Assembly (NCBI GenBank): GCA_025360715.1
Contig: JANYBS010000141.1
Span: forward strand, 1 to 34,665
Length of the DNA stretch: 34,665 nt
Direction: 5' to 3'
Source: Candidatus Eiseniibacteriota bacterium
Lineage (GTDB): Bacteria > Eisenbacteria > RBG-16-71-46
Within the stretch, counting starts at the first letter, position 1; every line of letters begins with the position of its first letter. The position numbers were made by a program, and so were the translations under genes. Below the pieces are notes generated by a model. That model searched no databases. It was not told the origin of the DNA and was given only the letters and a program-made list of their open reading frames with translations. This document shows positions 17,795-25,120 of the stretch, piece by piece.

Positions 17795-18163
17795 TCAGGC
17801 CGCGAGTTCCTCGTTGATGGCGCTCACGACGTCTTTGAACCGGAATGGCTTCCAGAACGTGCGGCGTGCGCCAAAGTGCCGCGCCATCTTGAGCACATCG
17901 AGCGGCCCGCCGTACGTGCCGCCCGAGATGGCGATCACCGGCAACTGCGGGGCGTACGCCTGGATTTCGGGGATCAGCTCCAAGCCATCCTTGCCGGGCA
18001 TGAGGATGTCGGTCACCACCAACTCGGGTGAGCGCTCTTTGACGATGCGCATGCCTGTCTCGCCATCGGCGGCCTCGAGAACCACGTGCCCGGCGGACTC
18101 CAGCGCTTCGCGGAACAGGAATCGGATCTGCGGTTCGTCGTCGATCACGAGGATCATGCTCAT
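17795..18163 (-). CDS. Single-domain response regulator (CheY-like receiver)
   Basis: The protein has 122 residues and consists of a receiver domain only. The acidic pair D8/D9 sits in VIDDEP, the phosphoacceptor D52 in VVTDILMPGKDG, S80 in AISGG, and K105 in FWKPF. ATG 18163 follows GAGAGG by eight bases; longer frames upstream have no domain. No output domain and no cognate histidine kinase are in the window, so it probably acts by protein-protein contact. It stands downstream of the CHRD gene but behind a strong terminator, so it should have its own promoter in 18164-18319, where none was recognised with confidence. Confidence 0.92.
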   Translation of the reverse strand: MSMILVIDDEPQIRFLFREALESAGHVVLEAADGETGMRIVKERSPELVVTDILMPGKDGLELIPEIQAYAPQLPVIAISGGTYGGPLDVLKMARHFGARRTFWKPFRFKDVVSAINEELAA

Positions 18164-18319
18164 GGCAACGGCCTCTCGCGGAACGGATGGAGACGTCTCT
18201 GGGGATGCCAGAAGTATCGGACGATGCGCTCGCTGCCTGAGAGCCCGTGAAGATGCCTGCGTCTGCACGTCTTGCCGGTCCTCGGCTCTGGCTTACCCAG
18301 CGCCAGCCCCACGAAACGA

Positions 18320-18353
18320 CGTCGGCCTCCCTGCGTGAGCAGGAAAGCCGACG
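18320..18353 (-). terminator. 15-bp hairpin terminator after the CHRD gene
   Basis: On the minus-strand RNA the arms form 13 Watson-Crick and two G-U pairs with a UCAC loop, followed by UCGUUUCG. On the plus strand the two wobbles become mismatches, so the element serves minus-strand transcription. It begins 24 bases after the CHRD stop. Confidence 0.75.
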
Positions 18354-18377
18354 ATGAATCAGGCACGCCTGGAGCGA

Positions 18378-18890
18378 CTAGCGGTAAAGTCCCTTGATAC
18401 GGCCCCACGTCGTCGGCTTGGTCGGCACGACGTTCGCGACGCCCAGCTGGCCGCGGATCTCACCACCCGGGAACGTGTTCGAGTGGATGTTCACGTAGAA
18501 GAGCCCAGCGTTCAGGTTCGCGACGTCGGTCGCCGTGACACCCGTCACGATGAAGTTCGTGATCGTGCCATCGTGGTTGCTGTTCGTGAAGACCCAGCCA
18601 GCCGGAATGCCGACGAAGCCCCACTTCACACCGGCGTTCGTGCCCGGAGCCGCGAGGCCGTGAATATGCGACGCCGAGTACGTACCGCCCAGGTTCGCGA
18701 AGTTGACCGAGACGCTCAACTGCGTCTGCGCGGCGTTCAGGACCACGGTCGCCGTACCGGTCGCGGTGGAGCTGTTGGTCGGGACTTCCTGCGCCGAGTT
18801 GATCGTGGCGGTGTAGGTGGTCTGGGCCAGAGCCGAGCCGGCCATGACGGTGGAGAGCGCGGCACCGAGGATGAGGGTGGCAAGACGCAA
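18378..18890 (-). CDS. Exported CHRD-domain protein, TTG start
   Basis: The protein has 170 residues. The start is TTG 18890, six bases after GGAGG; the only nearby ATG is out of frame. The signal peptide is MRLATLILGAALSTVMAG with cleavage at SALA-Q. The mature part is one CHRD domain, first described in chordin and found in many bacterial exported proteins of unknown role. Its markers are ATINSAQEVPTNSS, ASHIHGLAAPGTN with the conserved histidines, GLFYVNIHSNTFPGGEIRGQ and the closing beta strand. CHRD proteins may bind a ligand or metal through the histidines, but no activity is established. The gene stands alone, with a 242-base gap upstream in which no clear promoter was recognised and a strong hairpin behind. 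Confidence 0.9.
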   Translation of the reverse strand: MRLATLILGAALSTVMAGSALAQTTYTATINSAQEVPTNSSTATGTATVVLNAAQTQLSVSVNFANLGGTYSASHIHGLAAPGTNAGVKWGFVGIPAGWVFTNSNHDGTITNFIVTGVTATDVANLNAGLFYVNIHSNTFPGGEIRGQLGVANVVPTKPTTWGRIKGLYR

Positions 18891-19132
18891 GGGAAGCCTC
18901 CATGTAGGGGATGGAACCGCAAGGGGGACGAACTGCCGACATCAGCATCGTGTGTCGCCCAGTGCCCCGGCAATGCGCGAGTGGCAATGAAACGCATCGC
19001 CGCGCACGCGTGTTTTCCGGGCGCAAACGCGGCCGGGAGTCCGCAGGACACCGTTGGTCACAGCCAGCGCCTTGCCTCGTAACGGCGCGCACACGCCAGG
19101 CTCGTGAGTTCCCAGCGAGCACTGGCCCGGGC

Positions 19133-22100
19133 TCAAGAAGCCGCCAAGGCCTCGCGGGCTCGCGCGATCGCTTCCTGGAGCGGCCAACAGGCTCCGGCCG
19201 CCTCCTGGACCGCCAGCATCTCGGCCCCCAAAGCCTTCTCGAGCTGCGCTCGCAACGCCTCGAAATCGCGTGATTCGAACGCCATGAACTTGACCCCGTA
19301 GGCTTCACGCAGCGCGCGTACGGCGCCCGTCAGCTGCGCCGCCTCCGGTGCGTGGCCCTTCGCGAGCGCCCATCTGGCAACCGCCTCGAGCGCGCTCACG
19401 CCCTCGCGCGGCACCTTGAAGACCGACAGCTCCTCGATCGCGCGCTGGATCAACGGCAACGCGGCGTCCGTCTCCCCTAAGGTCAAATGGAGCGTCGCCA
19501 TCACCGCCAGTACCAGGATCACCGTCACGCGATCTCCCATCGCATCGAGCAACGCGCCCGCGGCCTGCGCCTGCTCGAGCGCCTCACGGTGGCGCCCGAG
19601 CACTTGCAACGCCGTGCCCGCGTTGTGAAGCGCCATCGCCACGCCGCGCGGTTGGTCGAGCTCGCGATATCGCGCGGCGCTTTCCTGGGAGTACGCGGAC
19701 GCCGCCTCGGGATCGTCCTGCGAGAGCGCCACGACACCCAGCCCCGCGAGCACGCGCGCCACTCCCACGCGATCGCCAAGCGAGCGGCTGATGCCTAGCG
19801 CCTCCTCGAGCGCCTCGCGCGCGCTGGCATCATCGCCCAGCGTGAGCAAGAACCCCGCGCGCCGCGTGAGCGCCCGAACGCGCATCGCCGTGGGGCGGCG
19901 CTTTACATCAAGTGCCAGCGCGTCATCCAGCGCGCGCAGCCCCGTGCCGAAGCGGCCCGCGAGCGACCAGAAGCGTTGCGCCGCCGAAGCCAGACGCATC
20001 GCCTGCTCGGCATGTTCCGTGGATCGGCGGCACCACTCGAATGCCGCGAGCACATTGCCCTCTTCCTTCTCGGCCTCGCTGAAGCATTTCTTCACGTCGG
20101 CGCCGGCAAGGGCGCGTTCCGTCGCCTCCGTGAACCGCGTGAACACATCCAGATGACGATCGCGCACGCGGTCGAACGCCTCATGTTCTGCCGCGCGATC
20201 GAGTGCGAACCGCCAGACGCTCTCCAGGTACCGGTAGCGCACCACTTGTTCGCCTTCGCGCTGCACGACCACGAGCGCGCGTTCCACCAAGCGCGTGAGC
20301 AGGTCCAACATCTCGAACTCATCGCCCGACTCCGGACAGATCTCGACCGCGCGCTCCAGCGTCCATCCACCCGTGAACACGGCCAGGCGCCAGAAAAGAT
20401 CTTGCTCGGGCTCCATGAGGTGCTCGACGCTCCACGCGATCGTGTCGTGGATCGTCTGCTGGCGCGTGGAGCCGCCGGCGCTGCGCGTGAGCAGCTTGAA
20501 GCGGTCATCCAAGCGCGCGCGGACCTGCTCCACGCTCAGCATCTTCACGCGCGCGGCAGCCAGCTCCAGAGCCAAGGGCAGGCCATCAAGCCGCGTGCAC
20601 ACCTCGACGACAGCGCCCACGTTCTCGCGCGTGAGCGCAAAGGCGGGATTCGCGATTCCCGCGCGCTCGACGAACAAGCGCACGGCTTCACTCGTGAGAG
20701 CCACCGCCGGGTCGTTCGTGGCGGCGGGCACGTGCAACGGCGGCACCGTGCGCACCACCTCGCCGTCGATCCCGAATGGTTCCCGGCTGGTGAGCAGCAC
20801 GGTGACTTCGCGCGAAGATCGCGTGAGGTGATTCACCAGCTCCGCGCACGCTTCGGGCTGCGTCTCGCAGTTATCCAGCAGCACCAGTGCCCGCTTCCCG
20901 GCGAGCGCTTGGCCGATTCCGTCCAGCAGCGGCCGTCCCGGCTCCTGGCGCACACCGAGCACCGCCGCGAGCGCTTCGGGGACACGCTCGGGCTCCAACA
21001 ACGGCGCTATGTCGACGAACCACGTGCCGTCCACGAACGTGTCCAAGCGCATCTGCGCAAGTTGCACGGCGAGGCGGGTCTTGCCGGAGCCGCCCAGACC
21101 CGCAAGCGTCAGGATCCGCGCGCGATCGAGTGCCTCACCGCATTCCTTCAGCAGCGCTTCGCGCCCCACGAAACTCGTTGGTTGTGCGGGCAGGTTGTTC
21201 GGCGCCGTGTACGATTCGCCCTCACGCAGCGCGGAGGCGCGGCGGATCCCCAGCGCCTCCTCGAGTTCGAACCGCACGAGCCGCAGTTCGGCCGGACGAT
21301 CGGCCGCATGCTTGCGAAGACACGCGAGCAAAGCGGCCCGCACGCGCTCGGGTGTTCGCGGAGGCAACCGGGACATGTCGGGCTCGTCGTTCAGCGTGGC
21401 GCGCATGATGTCCAAGGGCGTCGCGCCGCGGAACGCGCGCCGGCCCGCCAGGCACTCATAGAGCACGCACGCGAACGCGAAGATGTCGGCGCGCGCGTCG
21501 ACGGCTTCGCTCAGCACCTGCTCGGGGCTCATGTAGCCCGGAGTGCCGACCGTCCAGCCCGTGAGCGACACGGTGCCATCTTCTGCCAGCATGGGCACGG
21601 CGATCGTGGGAGCGTCTTCGTCGGCCGACAGATCCGGCGTGAGCCGGAACGTGCTCAGCACCTGCACGCTTTCTGCGGGTTGCTCCGGTTGCGGCGGCGC
21701 ATCGTCCTTGATACCCACCAGGCGCCTCGCCAGACCGAAGTCGAGCACCTTCACCAGCCCGCGTGCGCCGATCATCACGTTTCCGGGCTTCACGTCGCGA
21801 TGGATGATGCCGCGCTCATGCGCCAGCTCCAGCGCGTGCGAGATCTGGATGCAGACCTGCAGGGCCTCGGGCACGGGCAATGCTCCGCGCCGAAGGCGCT
21901 GGCTCAGCGTCTCGCCATCGACCCGCTCGAGCACGAGGACCATCAGTCCGTCCGGCATCTCTTCGAAGCCGTGAACCGTGGCGATATTCGGATGATTGAG
22001 CGCGGCGAGCGCGAGCGCCTCGCGGCGGAATCGCGCGATGGCCTCGGGGTCGCGGGTCATGCGCTCCGGCAGCAGCTTGAGCGCCACCTCGCGGTCCAGC

Positions 22101-22198
22101 CGGGTGTCGCGCGCAAGGTAGACCTCGCCCATCGCACCCGCACCAAGGGGAGCGATGATCTCGTGCGGACCAAGGCGAGTACCAGGCGCGAGAGCCAT
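19133..22198 (-). CDS. Ser/Thr kinase - STAND (NB-ARC-like) ATPase - TPR signalling protein
   Basis: The protein has 1021 residues. A Hanks kinase fills about 1-310 (GAGAMGEVYLAR, K41 in VALKLL, HRDVKPGN, DFG in VLDFGLARR, YMSPEQ). Its activation region carries an insert of roughly 40 residues rich in Pro and Asp. An AfsR-type STAND ATPase follows, opening with TSFVGREALL, with Walker A GLGGSGKT (about 366-373), Walker B VLLDNCE near 437, LLTSREPFG and LPLALELAAARVKML. Then come a winged-helix stretch and a TPR-like helical C-terminus from about 680. Such fusions couple sensing through TPRs to ATP-driven switching of a kinase. The start is ATG 22198; an in-frame TTG lies at 22207, and neither has a clear ribosome site. 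It follows the channel gene by 88 bases on the same strand, so it may be co-transcribed with it. Confidence 0.93.
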   Translation of the reverse strand: MALAPGTRLGPHEIIAPLGAGAMGEVYLARDTRLDREVALKLLPERMTRDPEAIARFRREALALAALNHPNIATVHGFEEMPDGLMVLVLERVDGETLSQRLRRGALPVPEALQVCIQISHALELAHERGIIHRDVKPGNVMIGARGLVKVLDFGLARRLVGIKDDAPPQPEQPAESVQVLSTFRLTPDLSADEDAPTIAVPMLAEDGTVSLTGWTVGTPGYMSPEQVLSEAVDARADIFAFACVLYECLAGRRAFRGATPLDIMRATLNDEPDMSRLPPRTPERVRAALLACLRKHAADRPAELRLVRFELEEALGIRRASALREGESYTAPNNLPAQPTSFVGREALLKECGEALDRARILTLAGLGGSGKTRLAVQLAQMRLDTFVDGTWFVDIAPLLEPERVPEALAAVLGVRQEPGRPLLDGIGQALAGKRALVLLDNCETQPEACAELVNHLTRSSREVTVLLTSREPFGIDGEVVRTVPPLHVPAATNDPAVALTSEAVRLFVERAGIANPAFALTRENVGAVVEVCTRLDGLPLALELAAARVKMLSVEQVRARLDDRFKLLTRSAGGSTRQQTIHDTIAWSVEHLMEPEQDLFWRLAVFTGGWTLERAVEICPESGDEFEMLDLLTRLVERALVVVQREGEQVVRYRYLESVWRFALDRAAEHEAFDRVRDRHLDVFTRFTEATERALAGADVKKCFSEAEKEEGNVLAAFEWCRRSTEHAEQAMRLASAAQRFWSLAGRFGTGLRALDDALALDVKRRPTAMRVRALTRRAGFLLTLGDDASAREALEEALGISRSLGDRVGVARVLAGLGVVALSQDDPEAASAYSQESAARYRELDQPRGVAMALHNAGTALQVLGRHREALEQAQAAGALLDAMGDRVTVILVLAVMATLHLTLGETDAALPLIQRAIEELSVFKVPREGVSALEAVARWALAKGHAPEAAQLTGAVRALREAYGVKFMAFESRDFEALRAQLEKALGAEMLAVQEAAGACWPLQEAIARAREALAAS

Positions 22199-22256
22199 AG
22201 TGCGCAATGTACATCAGCGACAGCCGGGAGTCCGCGTCACGGCACTCTCCCTCGAT

Positions 22257-22278
22257 GGGCCCGCTGGCTCGCGGCCCC
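22257..22278 (-). other. Imperfect hairpin between the channel and kinase genes
   Basis: An 8-bp stem with one G-G mismatch (GGGGCCGC / GCGGGCCC on the minus strand) and a six-base loop stands in the 88-base gap. It has no U-tract. It may weakly attenuate transcription between channel and kinase, or mean nothing. Confidence 0.25.
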
Positions 22279-22286
22279 ACGACGAG

Positions 22287-23411
22287 TCAGAAGTGCTCGA
22301 TGTCGCTCCCGAGCGCTGCGCATTTCGAGCCCAGGATGCGGTCCCAGGCTCCGCCCATCCAATTATCGCGGGCGCCCTTGGCAGGCACCCAGTCGGGCAG
22401 CGTGTACAAGAGCCGCGCCGCGAGAGCCTGAGCGTAGGGCTCATAGAGCAAACGGTACCGTGCCAGACGTGCCCCGAACTCCGCGTCTTCGGGCCCGATC
22501 CGGCCGCTTGCCGCGAGCACGTCGCGCAGAACCGCGAAGCTCTCCGGCGGCAGACGGTCGTGGGCCACCGGCGTGTAGGAAGTCACGAAGATCTGCGAGA
22601 TATCGACCAGCGCGTGGCGCGCCATCGCGAACGAACGCCGGGCGCGCACGTCCTGCTTGCCCTCGGGGCTCGCCAGTATCAGCGCCGAGGAATCGAGGAT
22701 CACGGTGAGCATCGAGAGCCACGACTGATTGGTATGCTGCGAGCGGTAATACGCCAGCTGTGGGTAAGAGATGTGCGTCTCGAGCAGCTGCGCGGACCAG
22801 CGCTCCCAGTCGCGAAAGATCTCGTCGCGATGCGAGCGATCCAGCTCACGCGGCACTCGCCGGGCGAATTCCGCCGCCGTGGGCGGCGAGCCCGCGCGCG
22901 AATCCATGAGCGAGATCTCCAGCTCGCGCTGGGCGAAACCGGCGTACTGAGTCGGCAGGTAGCCGATCACCGTGCCCAGGAAACCAAAGCCCATACCCGC
23001 CTCAAGCACAGCGAAGAGCCGGCCCATGTGGCTGAGCGGCGTCGCGTCACCGTAGCCGAGCGTGAAGAACGTCTGCCCGCTCATATACAGCAGGTGGAAC
23101 ACGCTCGCTTGGGCGCGTTCCGCCGCCGACGCCACGGCATACTGCAGCATCGCGAAGGCGGCGATGAGCCCGGCGGCCCAGCACGTGAGCAGTACGATCA
23201 GCGACAGTGGGCCGAAGAACCCCAGCAGTGACTCGCGCGGCGAGGTCCTCCGCACACGCGATGCGAGCGCTCGCCAGAGCGCCCAGCCGATCAGGTAGAA
23301 ATAGCGCGTCAGGCGCACGCGCCGGCCGATACGGCGAGGCACCAGCACCGTCTCGAAGGCATCCCACAATATGACGGCGACCATCAAGGCGCCCATGAAG
23401 CCGAAGATCAT
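22287..23411 (-). CDS. Two-pore-helix potassium channel with large cytosolic C-terminal domain
   Basis: The protein has 374 residues. Membrane segments lie at about 3-24 (MGALMVAVILWDAFETVLV), 66-90 (GPLSLIVLLTCWAAGLIAAF) and 130-153. The pore helix and the K+ selectivity filter TLGYGD are at 117-122. The first helix precedes the canonical outer-pore-inner unit. The last 200 residues are cytosolic and contain the repeated helical stretches RVPRELDRSH, QLLETHISYPQLAYYRSQHT and ARLARYRLLYEPY. They do not look like RCK/TrkA-N (no GxGxxG) or a cyclic-nucleotide domain. ATG 23411 follows GGAG by eight bases, and the phosphatase stop is 13 bases upstream, so the pair is co-transcribed. Known relatives are two-helix ion channels of the Ion_trans_2 family. 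The gating ligand is unknown. Confidence 0.88.
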   Translation of the reverse strand: MIFGFMGALMVAVILWDAFETVLVPRRIGRRVRLTRYFYLIGWALWRALASRVRRTSPRESLLGFFGPLSLIVLLTCWAAGLIAAFAMLQYAVASAAERAQASVFHLLYMSGQTFFTLGYGDATPLSHMGRLFAVLEAGMGFGFLGTVIGYLPTQYAGFAQRELEISLMDSRAGSPPTAAEFARRVPRELDRSHRDEIFRDWERWSAQLLETHISYPQLAYYRSQHTNQSWLSMLTVILDSSALILASPEGKQDVRARRSFAMARHALVDISQIFVTSYTPVAHDRLPPESFAVLRDVLAASGRIGPEDAEFGARLARYRLLYEPYAQALAARLLYTLPDWVPAKGARDNWMGGAWDRILGSKCAALGSDIEHF

Positions 23412-23424
23412 GTCAGATTCTCCG

Positions 23425-23850
23425 TCAACGCTCGTCGAGCCGCTCGAGGTATTCGCTGTAAAGCTGGTTGAAGAGCGCGCCCGGCCTGCGCTCGCGCAGG
23501 CGCTCCACGGCATCCACGCCCTTCCAGCCCAGGCGGTGCATCACCGCGCCCGCGACGAGCGGCGAGCGATTGAGCCCCATGCTGCAGTGCACGAGTACGC
23601 GATGGCCGTTCGTATAGAGCTCGGCAAGGAACGCCGCGAGTGACGTGACCATCGCGGGATCGGGTACCGCCTCGTCCTCGAACGGGAAATACAGGTACAT
23701 GCGCGTACCGTCGCCGCTGGGGATGCCTTCGTCGATCTTGCCTTCCAGGTCAACGACCACGGTGATCCCGTGAGCGTCGATCGCGGACCAATCATCGATG
23801 CGCGGCGAGACGAACAGCCGGCCGTGATCATCGATCGGGGTGATATCCAT
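23425..23850 (-). CDS. Dual-specificity / tyrosine phosphatase family protein
   Basis: The protein has 141 residues, one small cysteine-dependent phosphatase domain. The P-loop is HCSMGLNRS (88-96) with nucleophile C89 and R95. The upstream YFPFEDEAVPDP supplies the likely general-acid aspartate. ATG 23850 lies six bases after a GAGG and one base after the stop of a small upstream frame. An in-frame ATG at 23862 has no ribosome site. It could act on phosphorylated protein, for instance targets of the kinase encoded downstream, or on RNA 5' ends or phospholipids as some relatives do. There is no signal peptide, so it acts in the cytosol. It is the first clear gene of the phosphatase-channel-kinase row. 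Confidence 0.9.
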   Translation of the reverse strand: MDITPIDDHGRLFVSPRIDDWSAIDAHGITVVVDLEGKIDEGIPSGDGTRMYLYFPFEDEAVPDPAMVTSLAAFLAELYTNGHRVLVHCSMGLNRSPLVAGAVMHRLGWKGVDAVERLRERRPGALFNQLYSEYLERLDER

Positions 23851-23851
23851 C

Positions 23852-23965
23852 TCAGGCCTCATCCAGGAATGGCGTCACGACTTCGCGCGTGCGGGCACTC
23901 GGCGAAACGGGTACGACCTCGCACTCCACCCCGGAGCCGCGCCATGTCAGGATCCACTCCTGCAT
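23852..23965 (-). CDS. Small putative coding frame upstream of the phosphatase
   Basis: ATG 23965 opens a 37-residue frame (starts MQEWILTWRGSG, ends VTPFLDEA) whose TGA lies one base before the phosphatase ATG (TGAGATG). Third codon positions are mostly G or C, as in neighbouring genes, and the peptide has an ordered look. No Shine-Dalgarno is visible, and the frame is open some 20 codons further up to a TAG. It could be a small translationally coupled protein, or the 3' relic of a longer gene. No family is recognised. Confidence 0.35.
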   Translation of the reverse strand: MQEWILTWRGSGVECEVVPVSPSARTREVVTPFLDEA

Positions 23966-24263
23966 CAGCGCCGCCGAAGCCCCTGTGGGGTGCGCGGAGC
24001 GTCGGGGGGCGCACTATAGAGCAGCGGTGGCCACGGTGCCGCATTCGATCCCGCGTGAGGTACCGGTGATTCCGCGCAAGCCACGCACATACAATCGGTT
24101 AACGCGGCAATACCCACCTTGCGATAGCACCATCTCATGCGCCCGCAAGCAGTTGGAGCAGTTTCCGGCTCAAGCTCGCCCATGCGGTCGCCGATGACAC
24201 CTGCAGCGCACGTGTCGCTGCTTCGAGCCATCCTGCCCTCTGGGCGCCGGAGACACCCCCATT
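23966..24263. other. Divergent intergenic region before the pilin operon
   Basis: About 300 bases between the phosphatase row (-) and the pilin operon (+). Both promoters should lie here, but no convincing hexamer pair or sigma-54 site was found by eye. No coding frame, repeat or RNA motif is apparent. Confidence 0.4.
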
Positions 24264-24692
24264 ATGTACGCGAACCATCGCGAATCGGGATTCTCGCTGA
24301 TCGAACTCGCCATCGTCGTGACGGTGATCGGTCTGATGCTCGCCATGGGCATCCCCGCATACAAGACGCTGTCGCAGAGCCAGTCGCTACGTGGTGCGTC
24401 CCAGAATGTGGCAGGCCAGATCACGCTTGCGCGGGCGCGAGCGATGGCCACAGGCGTCACTCAGACCGTGAACTTCGATGCGTCCACGACGCCGGCGCGC
24501 ATCGTCGTGCTGGGCGGCACCGCGGCACGCACCTGGAAAGTGCCCAAGGGCATCTCGTTCGCGAACGCGAGCTCGTTCAACATGACCAGCGACGGCCGTG
24601 CGTCCACATCGCAGTACATCGTGCTCCAGAACCTGCAGGCCGTCCGCGACACCGTGAGTGTCCAGACGTCCGGCCTGGTGCTGGTGCGCTAG
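24264..24692 (+). CDS. GspH/FimT-type minor pseudopilin
   Basis: The protein has 142 residues. It is a type III prepilin: short leader MYANHRESG, cleavage G9/F10 by PilD-type peptidase, Glu at mature position 5 (FSLIELAIVVTVIGLM) and a 20-residue hydrophobic helix. The remaining 100 residues have the GspH/FimT pattern (NVAGQITLARARAMATG, then alternating beta strands). It is probably part of the initiating or priming complex of a type IV pilus or type II secretion pseudopilus. ATG 24264 is chosen because the leader begins there; GGAG lies 11 bases upstream. It is the first gene of a tight pilin operon. Confidence 0.88.
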   Translation: MYANHRESGFSLIELAIVVTVIGLMLAMGIPAYKTLSQSQSLRGASQNVAGQITLARARAMATGVTQTVNFDASTTPARIVVLGGTAARTWKVPKGISFANASSFNMTSDGRASTSQYIVLQNLQAVRDTVSVQTSGLVLVR

Positions 24693-24701
24693 GAGCCGCC
24701 C

Positions 24702-25118
24702 ATGCGCCAGACCTCAGCTCTGCTCCGTGACTCGCGCGGATTCACGCTCGTAGAGATGCTCATCGCCATCATCGTACTGGCGGTCGGCATCCTCGCGGTG
24801 GGTCGCATGTTCCCCGCCGGAACTCGAGCGCAGGTTCAGGATCGGCTGCTCACCGGCGCGAACAGCTACGCCCAGGAGAAGCTCGAGGACCTCTCGACCA
24901 AATCGTGGGCCGACACCGCGCTCTCGGTCGGCACGCATCCTTCGGCCACGGGCAAGGAGATCCTGGGCAGCACGAACCAGTGGCAGCGCTCCTACGTCGT
25001 CGCTCTTATGGCGGCGCCGATGGACAACTTGAAGAAGGTCGACGTCACCGTCACCTACTCCGGCGCGGGCCTGCAGTCGCAGCGCTCGATCGTCGCCACC
25101 ACCTACCTGAGGAAATGA
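24702..25118 (+). CDS. PilV-type minor pilin
   Basis: The protein has 138 residues. The leader MRQTSALLRDSRG is followed by FTLVEMLIAIIVLAVGILAV, with cleavage G13/F14 and Glu at mature position 5. This N-terminus with GILAVGRM and the following DRLLTGANSYAQEKLEDLST stretch is typical of PilV-type minor pilins. ATG 24702 follows GGAG by six bases, nine bases after the GspH-like gene. The last codons overlap the potential ATGA start of the next gene. It probably sits in the minor-pilin tip complex with the PilW- and PilX-like proteins. Confidence 0.87.
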   Translation: MRQTSALLRDSRGFTLVEMLIAIIVLAVGILAVGRMFPAGTRAQVQDRLLTGANSYAQEKLEDLSTKSWADTALSVGTHPSATGKEILGSTNQWQRSYVVALMAAPMDNLKKVDVTVTYSGAGLQSQRSIVATTYLRK

Positions 25119-25120
25119 CC

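Noticed and set aside
18164-18319. Riboswitch (for example GEMM c-di-GMP) ahead of the response regulator
   Set aside because: No conserved core or pairing could be recognised by eye.
19976-22708. Plus-strand open frame of about 910 codons opposite the kinase-STAND gene
   Set aside because: Antisense to Walker, HRD and DFG motifs; composition typical of a shadow frame.
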